DNA of 64,000 nucleotides from Marinomonas rhodophyticola (GCF_026113935.1 NZ_JAPEUL010000009.1:392501-456500), one strand, 5' to 3'; positions 29,023-39,360 are shown, counted from the first letter of the stretch. Numbers and translations: made by a program. Notes: generated by a model not told the origin, from the sequence alone.

Positions 29023-31012
29023 ATGTTTAGTTTTTCGCGAAAATTGTATCTGGGTTTTTCTGTTGTACTGATATTACTTGGTGCTGTTGGTATTACTTCA
29101 TATTTTGCTCTCAATAGCGCGTCTACCGGTTTTGAAGAGTATCGTTCGCTTGCAAGATCCACCAATGCCGTTAGTCAAGTTGAAGAGCGTATGTTGATGG
29201 TTCGTCTTAAAGTGAAAGATTTTTTACTGACGTCTGACGAAGAAGACAAACGCGAGTTTGATGGTTACTGGCAAGAAACTCAACAATATATGGATGAAGC
29301 GATATTGAATATTAAGCATCCTGAGCAAGTTGGTGTGATCAGAGTAATTGCCGATAACTTGAAAGAATACAATCAAGCTTTTAGTCAGGCGGTAACACTG
29401 CAAAAACAAAAAGATGAATTAGTTAATAATGTATTAAATCTTTATGGCCCCATTGTTGAACGGGATTTAACTAAAATATTGGTTTCAGCGAAGGACGATG
29501 GTGATATGTTTGCGGCTTATCACGCGTCACTAGCTACGCGAAGCTTGTTACTCGCCCGAGTGAACGCGTTGAAGTTTTTAGATTCTAGTACACAAGACGC
29601 TGTTGATATTGTGCATAAAGAATTTACAGAAATGAATGCACAGTTTCAGATTTTGAAGAAAGAACTTGAAAATCCTGAGCGTATCAACTTGCTAGATGAA
29701 GCAATAAGCAGCGCTGTGCTTTACGAACAGGGATTTGACGCTGTGGTAAAAGCGCAATTGGAACGTAATGCGCTGGTAAACGAGAAATTGAATCAAATTG
29801 GCCCTATGGTTGCCAAAATGACGGAAGAGCTTAGAGCCTCATTCCTAGAGGAGCAAAATATCCTTGGACCTGAGTTACAGCAAAGTAATTCGACCGCGAT
29901 TATTGTGATTGAAGTGATTGTGGTATTGGCGATTGTGTTTGGTATAGCCACGGCCATCTTTATTACTCGTTCCACGATACAAAATCTGGGTGGCGATCCT
30001 ATGATGGTCACAAATATTGTAAAACGCGTATCAGAAGGTGATCTTGATATCGATTTACCCAATAATAATGAAGACAGTGCCAGTTTGTATGCCGCTGTGA
30101 AAGTGATGGTGAGGAGTTCACGCGACAAAGCACACCTTGCACAAAAGATTGCCGACGGAGATTTATCGTCCAAAGTGGTATTAGCGTCGGATAAAGATGT
30201 ACTGGGCAAAGCTCTGAAAGACATGGTCAAAAACCTTAACAATGTCTTGTCGGAAATCCAAAGCTCTGGTGATCAAATTGCCGCTGGTAGCTCACAAGTA
30301 TCGAGCTTTAGCCAATCTCTTGCCGAAGGCGCGAACCAGCAAAAAGACAATTTACAGACGATTTCTGCGGCATTAGAAGAGCTTTCTGTGCAAACCAATG
30401 ATAATGCAACAGGGGCAAAACAAGCCAGTCAATTGGCTCTTACGGCACAAAAAGCGGTTGCGCAAGGCCAGTCACACATGCAAGACATGGTAGCAGCTAT
30501 GAATGACATAAAAGACGCAGGACAAAGTATTGCAGGCTTCATTAAAACCATTGATGAAATCGCCGAACAGACAAATTTATTGGCCCTAAACGCCGCGATT
30601 GAAGCCGCGAGAGCTGGCGAACAAGGGCGAGGCTTTGCAGTGGTGGCTGATGAAGTGCGTGGCTTGGCATCAAGAAGTACCGCCGCCGCCATGGAAACAG
30701 CCAAATTAATTCAGCTGTCTTCAGCCAAAACCGAAAGCGGTGTTGCTATCGCACAAAGTACGGCTCAAGCGCTTCAAGCGGTGTTTGATGGCATTAATGA
30801 AACCACGGATTTAGTGACGAAAATTGCCTCTGCCAGTGGCGAGCAAGCACTGGCAGTAGATGAAGTAACGCGTGCAATTGTATCCGTTGGCGATGTTGTC
30901 GAGTCTCAATGCCGCTGCTTCTGTCGAAGGCGCTGCTGCTGCAGAGCAGCTAAGCAGTCAAAGTGCTGTAATGAGAGACACCATGGCTCATTTCACTTTA
31001 GCAAAGAGCTAA
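29023..31012 (+). pseudogene. methyl-accepting chemotaxis protein, C-terminus frameshifted
   Basis: A 662-residue transmembrane chemoreceptor after repair. TM1 lies at about residues 8-30, a helical periplasmic sensor of about 260 residues follows (a long four-helix-bundle or HBM-like arrangement), TM2 is near 291-315, then HAMP and the signalling domain with tip [14 protein letters not shown]. The frame breaks after G-D-V-V-E-S; dropping base 30907, after GAGTCT, restores [15 protein letters not shown] and a stop at 31012. AAGGGA precedes the ATG at 29023. The ligand is unknown. No adjacent che genes. Confidence 0.88.
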
Positions 31013-31035
31013 GCGCATTTTTAAATGCTAGTGCT

Positions 31036-31074
31036 AAAAAACCGTTAGTGCCTCTAAGGTGCTAGCGGTTTTTT
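31036..31074 (+). terminator. rho-independent terminator after chemoreceptor
   Basis: AAAAACCGTTAGTGCC pairs with GGTGCTAGCGGTTTTT with two mismatches, then TT. Its position 23 bases after 31012 supports the repaired C-terminal frame over the shifted frame, which would run into the hairpin. Confidence 0.85.
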
Positions 31075-31215
31075 ATTTTATATGGCGCAAACGGTAGCGA
31101 TTATTGTTTGCCATAGGTTTCTGTTCAAACCTTCCTTAGTCTGTTGAAATGGCGTATTGTCATTTGATTGATTGTTTTTTCTTCAAAAAGAAAAATAATA
31201 AAAAGGAGAAAGGCT

Positions 31216-31682
31216 TTGAAAAAGTATCATAACTTATTCTTTATCCTTGTTTTACTCTGCTTCCCACTATTTGCGGCGAGCAAAGCGTCGATTAATGAAC
31301 TGAATTCTTGTCGTGCTCTAGTGGACTTTGTTGATGTGAAATTAGATGAGTTTGCTGGTTATTACACGAAGGAAGACATGGCCTTGGTTCATAAAGGCTT
31401 ATTAGCTTACAGTGAGTTTTTACAAAATGATGTGATAACGCCCATGTTATTAAACATGTACGGGGGGAACGCGGATCAGGCAAAGTTAATGCAAAATTTG
31501 TTTGATCGACAACAAGTGACTTTTTTCGCCATCTTAACGAGCGATATTCCAAAAGAAAACTGTTTACTGAATACGCGGCGGCGATAAACGATTGTACTGC
31601 TAAAGCTCGTGTTAGAGCAGACGTTGCCAAAGCCTTAAACACGTCTTTGAACGTGATGATAAAGCTAGCTCGGCAGAGCTAG
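31216..31682 (+). pseudogene. small periplasmic protein of unknown function, frameshifted
   Basis: About 155 residues with a signal peptide (M-K-K-Y-H-N-L-F-F-I-L-V-L-L, cleavage near A-A-S). TTG at 31216 with AAGGAGA seven bases upstream is the best start. The mature part is helical and charged (L-D-E-F-A-G-Y-Y-T-K-E-D-M) with cysteines near both ends. The given frame ends at 31587, but one base is missing just after GAGCGA (31539-31544), or from the A4 run nearby. With it the protein continues K-L-F-T-E-Y-A-A-A-I-N-D-C to 31682. No family recognised. The Marinomonas-like context is its only clue. Confidence 0.68.
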
Positions 31683-31699
31683 CTTTTGTGTCGTGATTA

Positions 31700-32506
31700 T
31701 TAAAATCCGCTGGGTTGATCTATCAACATGGAGGTTGATAACAAATACTGTTCGTTTAGATAACTGAGCAGTTCTGTGTTCACATCTTGCTGAATATTTG
31801 GCAGCCCTTGGTTACCAAAAATGCGATTTATTTCAATCACGTAGGGAACAGGTCCGACCATGGCAATGTCGAACCCTGCGTGGTTAATGTCGAGAGATTG
31901 TGCCAAAAATGTCACTAGGTCTTGGGCTTCTTTGGGAATCAATGCCACTTCCACTTGTCCGCCTTGGCTGATGTTGTTGTGGAAACCATTGTCTGACTGT
32001 AGACGCCAGTAACCACTGACAATCTTATTGCCTACCCAAATAACGCGCATGTCTCTGTCTATTGGTAGATATTCTTGCGCGTATAAGACATCTGTTTTCG
32101 CCACATAATCGCGCCACTGGCTCGGTGTTTCGATTAAAAACACACCATTTCCCATACTGCTACGAGGAATCTTGGCAACAAAGGGCGACGGCATTTCGTC
32201 CCAAATTTTATCCGCCTCGTAAGGTGTATTGGCGGCTATGATCGTATAAGGATGCTGATGCGGCACGACCGTGCGAAATGTGCGTGTCATTTCGACTTTA
32301 TCGTGTCCTATCATGTATGACGCAAGGCTTGGAAAAATACGCTTTTTTAGCCCATGAACCAACGCGGTAAGCTGCCAGTATTGTGGGAATAGTAGCCAAT
32401 CTGCCTCTTTGATTTCCTCCAAATGATCATACATAGATTCGGGTTTAATGTATTTAACCTGAGGTAAGTGGAGGGTTCTTAGTGCGTCAAACGAGATGAT
32501 ATTCAT
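31700..32506 (-). CDS. ATP-grasp family protein (RimK-like)
   Basis: A 268-residue protein with the ATP-grasp carboxylate-amine ligase layout. A nucleotide-binding lysine/serine loop (F-V-A-K-I-P-R-S-S-M-G-N-G-V-F-L-I) lies near residue 110, Q-E-Y-L-P-I-D-R-D-M-R-V-I-W-V near 148, and the metal site E-I-N-R-I-F-G-N near 230 has the E-x-N pattern. It should join an amino acid or peptide carboxylate to an amine with ATP. Substrate and product are unknown. It stands alone between opposing genes. Confidence 0.82.
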   Translation of the reverse strand: MNIISFDALRTLHLPQVKYIKPESMYDHLEEIKEADWLLFPQYWQLTALVHGLKKRIFPSLASYMIGHDKVEMTRTFRTVVPHQHPYTIIAANTPYEADKIWDEMPSPFVAKIPRSSMGNGVFLIETPSQWRDYVAKTDVLYAQEYLPIDRDMRVIWVGNKIVSGYWRLQSDNGFHNNISQGGQVEVALIPKEAQDLVTFLAQSLDINHAGFDIAMVGPVPYVIEINRIFGNQGLPNIQQDVNTELLSYLNEQYLLSTSMLIDQPSGF

Positions 32507-32642
32507 TATTTATAATCAATAGCCAAACATGGCGCGATTGTGAGGCCAGAAGCTGAAAAAATAAACAAAAAAATGCGCTTTTTTTAGCCTATTTTCGACT
32601 CAAAAAAAGCGTCCATTCGGGTAGCAAATAGCACCGTAAGAA

Positions 32643-33080
32643 TCAGTGTTCTCGTGGTGCGTATTTGAGAAAAATACCTAATGAAATCAATAAGAATCCA
32701 GAACTCGCTACAATAGCAACGGGATAATACAAGTTCCCCGCCATATCCAGCTGACTGTATTTAATCACCATAATGAGACCTTCTAGCGCCATGGCGACAC
32801 AAACGGTGCCAATAAAGCGCGGTAAAGTGCGACGTAGTAAAACAATAATATCGTGCTCATTATCACTGCCGTATTCTTTATTAATGACCATCGCCAATTC
32901 AAATACCGCAATGGCAATGATGTTGGAGTTGATGATTTTGATAATAACTTGGGTGAGGCTTTCGCCATGACGGTATTCACCTATGGCACCGAAAAAACTG
33001 GCGAGTACCACAAATCCTGCGAGGCTGAAGAAAATAGTAGCGAAGGTTTTGGCAAAAGCTTTTTGAAGGTTTATGCGCAT
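32643..33080 (-). CDS. small four-helix membrane protein of unknown function
   Basis: A 145-residue inner membrane protein with four hydrophobic segments: T-I-F-F-S-L-A-G-F-V-V-L, I-I-A-I-A-V-F-E-L-A-M-V, F-I-G-T-V-C-V-A-M-A-L-E, and V-A-I-V-A-S-S-G-F-L-L-I. A charged loop (Y-G-S-D-N-E-H-D) lies between the second and third. The start at 33080 is taken because codons before it are polar and unlike the family-style signal. The pattern faintly recalls PsiE-like or DUF-type small membrane proteins, but I cannot assign it. Confidence 0.7.
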   Translation of the reverse strand: MRINLQKAFAKTFATIFFSLAGFVVLASFFGAIGEYRHGESLTQVIIKIINSNIIAIAVFELAMVINKEYGSDNEHDIIVLLRRTLPRFIGTVCVAMALEGLIMVIKYSQLDMAGNLYYPVAIVASSGFLLISLGIFLKYAPREH

Positions 33081-33210
33081 TGTTAAGCACCTAATGTGTT
33101 TGATAACGCTTCTTACAATAGGGATTCGCCAGTAAATACATAGGCTTAAAAGCTCATTGCCATCAAGCTTCCTTGTTGATGACAAAAACTGTTCATTTTT
33201 TACGGAGAGG

Positions 33211-33253
33211 AATAAAAAAAGGGCGAATGGCTGTTCTGCCTGTCGCCCTTTAA
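33211..33253 (-). terminator. terminator of the PAP2 gene
   Basis: On the minus strand AAAGGGCGA and TCGCCCTTT (33218-33226 with 33243-33251) form a 9-bp stem ending in seven T residues. It lies 18 bases after the phosphatase stop. Confidence 0.88.
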
Positions 33254-33270
33254 GTTATGTTTCGTTGCGT

Positions 33271-35292
33271 TTATTCTGTTACGAGGAGCTCTACTCCGTC
33301 GTCATTGTACTCAACCTTGGCCTTAAAGCCTTTTGTGAGTACTTGTTCAAATTTTCCACGCCAGTATTTAGCTTGAATGAGAGGGATACGATCACCGACC
33401 TGTGGTTTAGCGAGTGCATCAATGACCAAGGTGCCCCCTTGAATCATGGCGGTATTTTTTACGGTGAGAGCGGGTACGTTAACTTGGTCTAGATGGATGG
33501 TTAGCATGCCGCTTTGCTGTTGCAAGTTGTTCACATTCAGCCCGCTAGTGATTAACAAAACCCCGTTCTCTATAAAGACATCTCCAGAACCAAACGCAGT
33601 ACGTGATTGCGCCTCTAGTACCCCTGCTTTTAAATGCGTTCCGCCGCTGTAGCTATTGTTGCCTGTTAGGGTTAACCAGCCCGTGCCTTGCTTGGTTAAT
33701 AAGCCTTTGCCACTGATATCGTTACGCCACCAATCATGGGCATTAAATCGACCTTTATCAGCGTCCATGGTCACCGTGACATCCCCAAGGAAGGCGCCAT
33801 ATCCATCCGCTGCGGTGACATAATCTAATCGCCCCCACCCGTTTGACTCGTCTAGCACTGGGTAGCCGGAATCAATCGAGGTGGTGTACAACACCGCACG
33901 GCGTTGTTCAGCTGTTAAATAAGGCTGGCGTGTTTCCAGTAGTACTTCAGCACCTTTTGGTACGACAGGCGCTTGTCCGGCTTTACTCTTGTCTTGAGTA
34001 AAGCCATAGGTCATACGGAAACGATACAGAGCTTTGTTGCTATCGTGATCAGCCCAACGATCTGAAGAATCTTGCTGGTGCGCGAGATCGTAAAGCGAAT
34101 CCCCAGCGGACATTTGGGAAAAATATTCGCCCGTATTCTCATAGGCGGCTTCTTTTAGCGCCGTGTTTTTCTCGTTAAGAAGAGCGGCTGCAGCCACCGC
34201 TTGCGATTGAATGCGACCACCAATCACATCGAATGGCGAATGCATACCCGCCACAATACGACTTTCACCCAGCTCAGAGCCGCGCGTCACCATTTCTGCA
34301 AAGCGTTCTGGAAAAGCATAAGCATACGCCCAAGCTGCTAAGTAACCTGCATTGGTGTGACCGCTTGGGAAAGCGCCATCTTTACGGCGGCCATCCTCTG
34401 CTTTACGGCGTTGGTATTTTAGAGAAGGAACAATAGACACGTTTGTATCGTACAGTTCGAAGGTTTTCCCGCCTAAGCTCTCTGTGTCGGGTTTGCCATC
34501 GTGATTAGCGTCCAGCGGAATCACTTGCCCTTCATCGTTCATACGCCAAGGGCGAGGAGACGAGAAGGTGTATTTTGCTGGTGAAGTAGAGGCTGAACTT
34601 TCACGAAGCAAATGTACCAAGTCAACGACCTTGCCTAATTCAGAAGAAGACAAACCTTTTGCTTTATCATCATCTCCACCTTCGGAATAATCCAGCGTCG
34701 CGTTGGCGTCAAAATAAGCGGGATCGGAAGATGCTCTAGTGACATCGTTAACAGTATGCAGTGGTACATTCGAATGTGCTTGAGCACCTTTTATATAGGC
34801 GTTAGTCAGTGGACCAAAGCCGTCAATCACACTAAAATTCTTGTCTCGACGATCATCTAAATAAGCATCCAATGTTTGTTGATACGTCCGATTATTCGTG
34901 ACTTTTACTACATAGGCGATGTTTTCTTGCCATGCTATTGGGTTAATAATTTTGACGTTGCTAAAATCTGCAGGGCCTTTACTGTTGGCACTGCCGTTTG
35001 CCCATTGTTCGTCTCCTAGCGTCCATATTTGGTTAAATCCAGACAGCAGGGTAAGAATGGGGTTATAGTCGGGGTCGTATTTATGTTCGTTACCGTTGTT
35101 TTCAATATTGTCCACAGCTGGTAGAGGAAACGAAACCTTGGGTGTAGGTACGACTTGTTCATAACCTACTCCCGTTGGTTTATCTGCACCCTGCCTAATG
35201 GCGCAGGCGGTTAAAAATGATACTGTGATGAGGGCAAGTGTTAGGGGTTTAAGAACCGGATATGACGAGTGTGTCTTAGTTTTCATGAACAT
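33271..35292 (-). CDS. PAP2/class A acid phosphatase lipoprotein with autotransporter-type repeat tail
   Basis: A 673-residue exported protein. A lipoprotein signal ends L-T-A-C near residue 30. The middle has the complete class A nonspecific acid phosphatase signature: K-x6-R-P near 240, P-S-G-H at about 309-312, and S-R-x5-H-x3-D at about 343-354, so it should hydrolyse phosphomonoesters in the periplasm or at the surface. The tail after residue 550 carries an autotransporter passenger-type repeat (T-L-T-G-N-N-S-Y-S-G-G-T-H-L-K-A-G). The barrel domain that normally follows such repeats is absent, so the repeat is probably an extension of the enzyme. Start 35292 or 35286. Confidence 0.85.
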   Translation of the reverse strand: MFMKTKTHSSYPVLKPLTLALITVSFLTACAIRQGADKPTGVGYEQVVPTPKVSFPLPAVDNIENNGNEHKYDPDYNPILTLLSGFNQIWTLGDEQWANGSANSKGPADFSNVKIINPIAWQENIAYVVKVTNNRTYQQTLDAYLDDRRDKNFSVIDGFGPLTNAYIKGAQAHSNVPLHTVNDVTRASSDPAYFDANATLDYSEGGDDDKAKGLSSSELGKVVDLVHLLRESSASTSPAKYTFSSPRPWRMNDEGQVIPLDANHDGKPDTESLGGKTFELYDTNVSIVPSLKYQRRKAEDGRRKDGAFPSGHTNAGYLAAWAYAYAFPERFAEMVTRGSELGESRIVAGMHSPFDVIGGRIQSQAVAAAALLNEKNTALKEAAYENTGEYFSQMSAGDSLYDLAHQQDSSDRWADHDSNKALYRFRMTYGFTQDKSKAGQAPVVPKGAEVLLETRQPYLTAEQRRAVLYTTSIDSGYPVLDESNGWGRLDYVTAADGYGAFLGDVTVTMDADKGRFNAHDWWRNDISGKGLLTKQGTGWLTLTGNNSYSGGTHLKAGVLEAQSRTAFGSGDVFIENGVLLITSGLNVNNLQQQSGMLTIHLDQVNVPALTVKNTAMIQGGTLVIDALAKPQVGDRIPLIQAKYWRGKFEQVLTKGFKAKVEYNDDGVELLVTE

Positions 35293-35401
35293 GAGTATCC
35301 ATAGGAGTGTTAATAAACATCCTCCCAAGATACTGTTAATTTGTTAATGTTTTGTGACTCACGCTGGATTAACAGGCAAAATCCAGCGTACTTATTTTAG
35401 G

Positions 35402-36304
35402 TTAAGATTCCAATAGCTCGTTTGATTGCGTCTTACGAATTTTACGCACAGAATCAATGATAAGCATGGCTAAGGCTGACCAGATCAAGGTAAACGTAAT
35501 GAGCTTTTCTGGACTGAGTGGCTCGTCATACAAAAATACCGCTAATATAAACATTCCCGTGGGGCCAATGTATTGGAAAAAGCCTAAGGTTACCAAGCTG
35601 ACTCGGTTCGCCGCGGCGGCAAAACACATTAATGGCACCATGGTGATAGGTCCCGCTGCAAACAACAACCAATTCACCGTACTGCTGTTTTCAAACATAT
35701 TGGCGCTAGGAGAATCGCTCATTAGCAAATACGCCAGCGCAAACGGCAGCATAAGCGCGGTCTCAATCGCCATTCCAGTAAAACTGTCCACGGCTACTTT
35801 TTTGCGGACTAACCCGTAAATACCAAATGTCAGTGCCAGCGCTAAAGCTACCCAAGGCAAAGAACCAAACTGAATAACTTCAAAAGCGACCGCACAAAAG
35901 CACAGACCAACAGCGATCTTACGCGTTCTATCTAACTTGTCTTGGAAAAAAATCATCCCCAATAAAATACTGATGAGCGGATTAATGTAGTAACCCAAGC
36001 TGGCGCTTAGCAACATATTGCTTTGTACTGCGCAAATGAAAATCCCCCAGTTAAGACCAATTAACACGGTCGATACCAGCATCGCCAACAGTGCTTTGGG
36101 TGAACGCAAAATCCTGATCAAGGCCGCGCCATAGCGCAACGCAACAATCAGTACCAACACAATAACGCAAGACCAAATAATTCGATGAGCCAGCACTTCT
36201 TGGGCAGGCACAAACGACATTTCTTTAAAATAGATAGGCGCAATCGCCCATAGAGTAAACGCCGTTAACGCGTAGAAAATGCCGCTTTTTGATGAGGTTT
36301 GCAT
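35402..36304 (-). CDS. rarD: EamA family transporter RarD
   Basis: A 300-residue membrane protein with ten hydrophobic segments in two EamA halves. The RarD signature G-I-F-Y-A-L-T-A-F-T-L-W-A-I-A-P-I-Y-F-K lies at the N-terminus, and the S-L-G-Y-Y-I-N-P-L and Y-I-G-P-T-G motifs in the middle and end. RarD was named for chloramphenicol sensitivity but its natural substrate is unclear. ATG 36304 is preferred because AGGA lies nine bases upstream; a TTG six codons before it has no better site. Confidence 0.9.
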   Translation of the reverse strand: MQTSSKSGIFYALTAFTLWAIAPIYFKEMSFVPAQEVLAHRIIWSCVIVLVLIVALRYGAALIRILRSPKALLAMLVSTVLIGLNWGIFICAVQSNMLLSASLGYYINPLISILLGMIFFQDKLDRTRKIAVGLCFCAVAFEVIQFGSLPWVALALALTFGIYGLVRKKVAVDSFTGMAIETALMLPFALAYLLMSDSPSANMFENSSTVNWLLFAAGPITMVPLMCFAAAANRVSLVTLGFFQYIGPTGMFILAVFLYDEPLSPEKLITFTLIWSALAMLIIDSVRKIRKTQSNELLES

Positions 36305-36519
36305 TGAAATAATCCTATTCAATGAATGTTGTTTTTAGGCATAAGAGTGTATAGCAATACTGGTTAAATGGTCAGATTTTTATTGAAAGCTGAATGACTA
36401 TCTTATGCAACGATTCCAGTGACGGTGAAACAGACAATTTCATTTGCGTACTGATTGAACGTATTGCCTAAGCTGGGGGATGGGTTTAAAGTTAAGCCAT
36501 TAACTTTACATTAATCGAA

Positions 36520-36703
<184 letters not shown>

Positions 36704-36824
36704 TCGACCAAGCGTGAGTGCACGAACTTGTCTTCGTGTCTCTGTGCTGCGCCTTTCTGTGTGCAATTCTTGGTATATTCGTTTTCATCACCCCTGTACA
36801 TCTTATTGATTGGAGAAACCAAAG

Positions 36825-37754
36825 ATGGCAGGCACTTTTTTTATCATGATCGCGTGCTTCACGTGGGCGCTTGATACGTTAATTCGTTATCCCTTGTTGG
36901 GTGCGGGTTATTCCACCCTACAAATTGTTTTGATCGAACACCTTACCTTGGTGTTGTTTGTCGCGCCTATGTTGTGGCGTTATCGTCATGTGTATCGCCA
37001 CATGTCGATCAGTGGCTTTTCGTGCTTGTTTTTCATTGGCGGTATTGGTTCTGCCATGGGTACCTTGGCGTTTACCGAAGCTTTTCACTATTTGAATCCC
37101 ACGGTGGTGATCTTGCTGCAAAAGCTGCAACCGATCGTGGCAATTTTGTTGGCGTATTGGTTACTGAAAGAACGCATTGAAGGGCAGTTTGTCCGGTGGG
37201 CCGCGGTCATTTTGCTGGGCAGCTTTGTGATGATGTGGCCAGATCTACGCCAACTAGGCGATGCCCAATGGCACTATTCAAGTGACACAACAAGCATTAT
37301 GAAAGGCTATGGTTACACCCTAATAGCGGTGATCGCTTGGGGCGCAGCAACCGTGTGCGGCAAATACTTGTCCCATCAACACATGCCAGCCAACGCGATT
37401 ATGTCGGGACGTTTTGTAGCTGGCTTATTGGTGTTATTGCCTTTGACGCTGGCCCAATCAGACAGCCTCATTCCCATGACATCCATTGACTTGAGCTTGG
37501 CAATTGCTATGGCGCTATTGAGTGGTTTTGTGGGCATGTGGTTCTACTATCAAGGATTGAAAACCGTGCCAGCACAACTTGCCACCTTAGCCGAGTTATC
37601 GTTCCCTGTCTTTGCCGCCGTGATCAACTGGTACTTCCTCAACATGGGATTAACCGCCTACCAAATCATCGGCGGCTTGATGCTCATCCTCGGCAACATC
37701 GGTTTGCGCATGAAAGAACTGAAAAAAACCGAATTGGCGCCAGTGACTCAGTAG
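36825..37754 (+). CDS. ribN: EamA transporter under an FMN riboswitch, candidate riboflavin importer
   Basis: A 309-residue, ten-segment EamA/DMT protein. The two halves show the repeat (F-T-W-A-L-D-T-L-I-R-Y, then A-W-G-A-A-T-V-C-G-K-Y) and the P-T-V-V-I-L-L-Q-K-L-Q-P-I segment of EamA pumps. GGAGA precedes the ATG at 36825. Control by an FMN riboswitch points to flavin traffic, so this is likely the riboflavin transporter RibN described in Vibrio and Rhizobium. The function is inferred from the riboswitch and family, not proven. A bidirectional hairpin follows. Confidence 0.8.
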   Translation: MAGTFFIMIACFTWALDTLIRYPLLGAGYSTLQIVLIEHLTLVLFVAPMLWRYRHVYRHMSISGFSCLFFIGGIGSAMGTLAFTEAFHYLNPTVVILLQKLQPIVAILLAYWLLKERIEGQFVRWAAVILLGSFVMMWPDLRQLGDAQWHYSSDTTSIMKGYGYTLIAVIAWGAATVCGKYLSHQHMPANAIMSGRFVAGLLVLLPLTLAQSDSLIPMTSIDLSLAIAMALLSGFVGMWFYYQGLKTVPAQLATLAELSFPVFAAVINWYFLNMGLTAYQIIGGLMLILGNIGLRMKELKKTELAPVTQ

Positions 37755-37767
37755 TTTTTAGTTAATT

Positions 37768-37804
37768 AAAACAGTCTGGTGATTTTTTGAGCATTAGACT
37801 GTTT
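37768..37804 (+). terminator. terminator after the EamA gene
   Basis: AAACAGTCT (37768-37776) pairs with AGACTGTTT (37796-37804). The loop holds a T6 tract and the following bases are T-rich but not a pure run. Confidence 0.68.
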
Positions 37805-37936
37805 TCAAATCTTTCTCCCACATAGTTAGTTTCCTTTTTTGATTCTGCAAATACCTGCCCCTCTTTGGTGCTTTTTGCTTTAGAATAGCACACATAATTT
37901 GTCCGTAAGGTCAGTTTTCTTTTTCTTCATGCGCAG

Positions 37937-37955
37937 ACAGTGTGATTCACACTGT
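37937..37955. promoter_or_regulatory. 19-bp perfect palindrome over the MFS leader
   Basis: ACAGTGTGA-T-TCACACTGT is symmetrical around 37946. It ends 14 bases before the start codon at 37970 and immediately precedes AAAAGGA, so a bound repressor, or the RNA hairpin, would block initiation. The single-base centre excludes a CRP site, which needs six spacer bases. Confidence 0.6.
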
Positions 37956-37969
37956 TAAAAGGAATACCG

Positions 37970-39187
37970 ATGTCCAGCTCTTCCTCTACTTCTAATGATT
38001 TTTCAATCACCGAGCCAAAAACCCAGTGGCTGAATGTTATCTTGCTGTGGGTGGCGGGTATTTCTGCGGCGATGCAGTTTGCCAAGTTTTCGGTGTCTTT
38101 CGATGATTTGCTTGCGCATTATCAAGCCGGTGCAACGTCAACCGGTGCGGCATTGTCTGCGGTTGGTATGGCGGGTTTAATCTTCGGGGTGTCGGCGGGC
38201 ATGATCGCCAGTCGCGTTGGTTATTTGAAGGTGTTGGTTGGCGCTTTGTTGTTAGGTGGTGGTTTATCTTTGATTCAATCCACTCTGCCGCCTTTTAATC
38301 TGTTGTTTGTGACGCGAATGCTGGAAGGCTTTTCGCAATTAGGTGTGGTGGTCGCCGCACCGACGTTGATTGCAAAGTTAAGTGCGCCGCAGCATAAGTC
38401 GTTGACCATGGGGATTTGGGGTACCTTCTTTGGGGTCGCCTTTGCTTTATGTGGCTGGGCGGGAAAGAACATTTTAGATCAATACGGTTTGCAGACCTTG
38501 TTTCTGAGTCATGGCGTTTTTATTAGTACTATCGGTTTGGTGTTGTTCTTCAAGCTAAGAAAAAATCCGGTCTTGGATTTGGTACCAGTAACGGAAATGC
38601 AGGATGGCTTCTTGAGACAGATGATAAAAATTTATCAAAACCCTCGCGCCTTGCTCCCTAGCTGTGTGTTCTTGTTTTACACCTGCACCTTGGTGTCGGT
38701 ATTGACTTATGTTCCTGGTTTGATTGGTGATTCGACATTGCAGAAATTGATGTTGGTGGTGTTGCCGCTCATTAGTACTGGCGGAACTTTTTTAGCGGGG
38801 GCGATTGCGCAATATTTGATGAGGCCGCAACGTGTGGCACTTATGGCGTATTGTGGTGTGGCAGTGAGCGTGGTTGTATTGTCATTAATCAGTGCTTCGC
38901 CTGAACTGTTCTGCGTTGTGGTTGGTGTGATGGTGCTGTTTCTTGGTATGGTGCCAGGTTCGGCGTTGGCGATGATTCCCACCCTTGCTCGCAATCCAAG
39001 TGAACAAGCACAAGGTTATGGCTTACTTGCCCAGTTTGGTAACATTGGCGCGACGGTTGGGCCACCAACATTTGCGACGGCGATTGCGATTTATGGGCTT
39101 TCTGGCTTAGTTATGTTGGTGTTGTGCGTTTGCTGTTTTGGTGTGCTATTTAGTCTCTGGGCTGGGCGTATCAAAGCCACTGTTTAG
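37970..39187 (+). CDS. MFS transporter, CynX/NNP-like
   Basis: A 405-residue major facilitator with 12 predicted membrane segments after a serine-rich N-terminal tail (S-S-S-S-S-T-S-N). Helices 1-6 and 7-12 are separated by a polar loop near residue 200. The motif G-V-S-A-G-M-I-A-S-R-V-G and the R-M-L-E-G-F-S-Q-L-G-V-V stretch follow the family layout. The substrate is unknown. AAAAGGA lies eight bases before ATG, overlapping the palindrome at 37937-37955. Confidence 0.85.
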   Translation: MSSSSSTSNDFSITEPKTQWLNVILLWVAGISAAMQFAKFSVSFDDLLAHYQAGATSTGAALSAVGMAGLIFGVSAGMIASRVGYLKVLVGALLLGGGLSLIQSTLPPFNLLFVTRMLEGFSQLGVVVAAPTLIAKLSAPQHKSLTMGIWGTFFGVAFALCGWAGKNILDQYGLQTLFLSHGVFISTIGLVLFFKLRKNPVLDLVPVTEMQDGFLRQMIKIYQNPRALLPSCVFLFYTCTLVSVLTYVPGLIGDSTLQKLMLVVLPLISTGGTFLAGAIAQYLMRPQRVALMAYCGVAVSVVVLSLISASPELFCVVVGVMVLFLGMVPGSALAMIPTLARNPSEQAQGYGLLAQFGNIGATVGPPTFATAIAIYGLSGLVMLVLCVCCFGVLFSLWAGRIKATV

Positions 39188-39360
39188 TGTTTTTCTTGTC
39201 TTCTTCGGCTGTGCTGTCTAAGCAGCATAGCCTGTATTCTCGCGCTCTTTCCTAAAAAAATACTGCCAAGTCCTGTAATAATATGGGACTCTTTGGTGTC
39301 TAATTCCTTGAGTTACACTTATTTATCACGGTCGAATTGCAAAGCCCTTTCGGAGTACGA

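Noticed and set aside
30895-31012. Programmed frameshifting at the MCP C-terminus
   Set aside because: No slippery heptamer or downstream pseudoknot is visible, the shift lies in normal receptor sequence, and the same kind of break occurs antisense to genes elsewhere.
37937-37955. CRP binding site
   Set aside because: The TGTGA and TCACA halves are separated by one base, not six.
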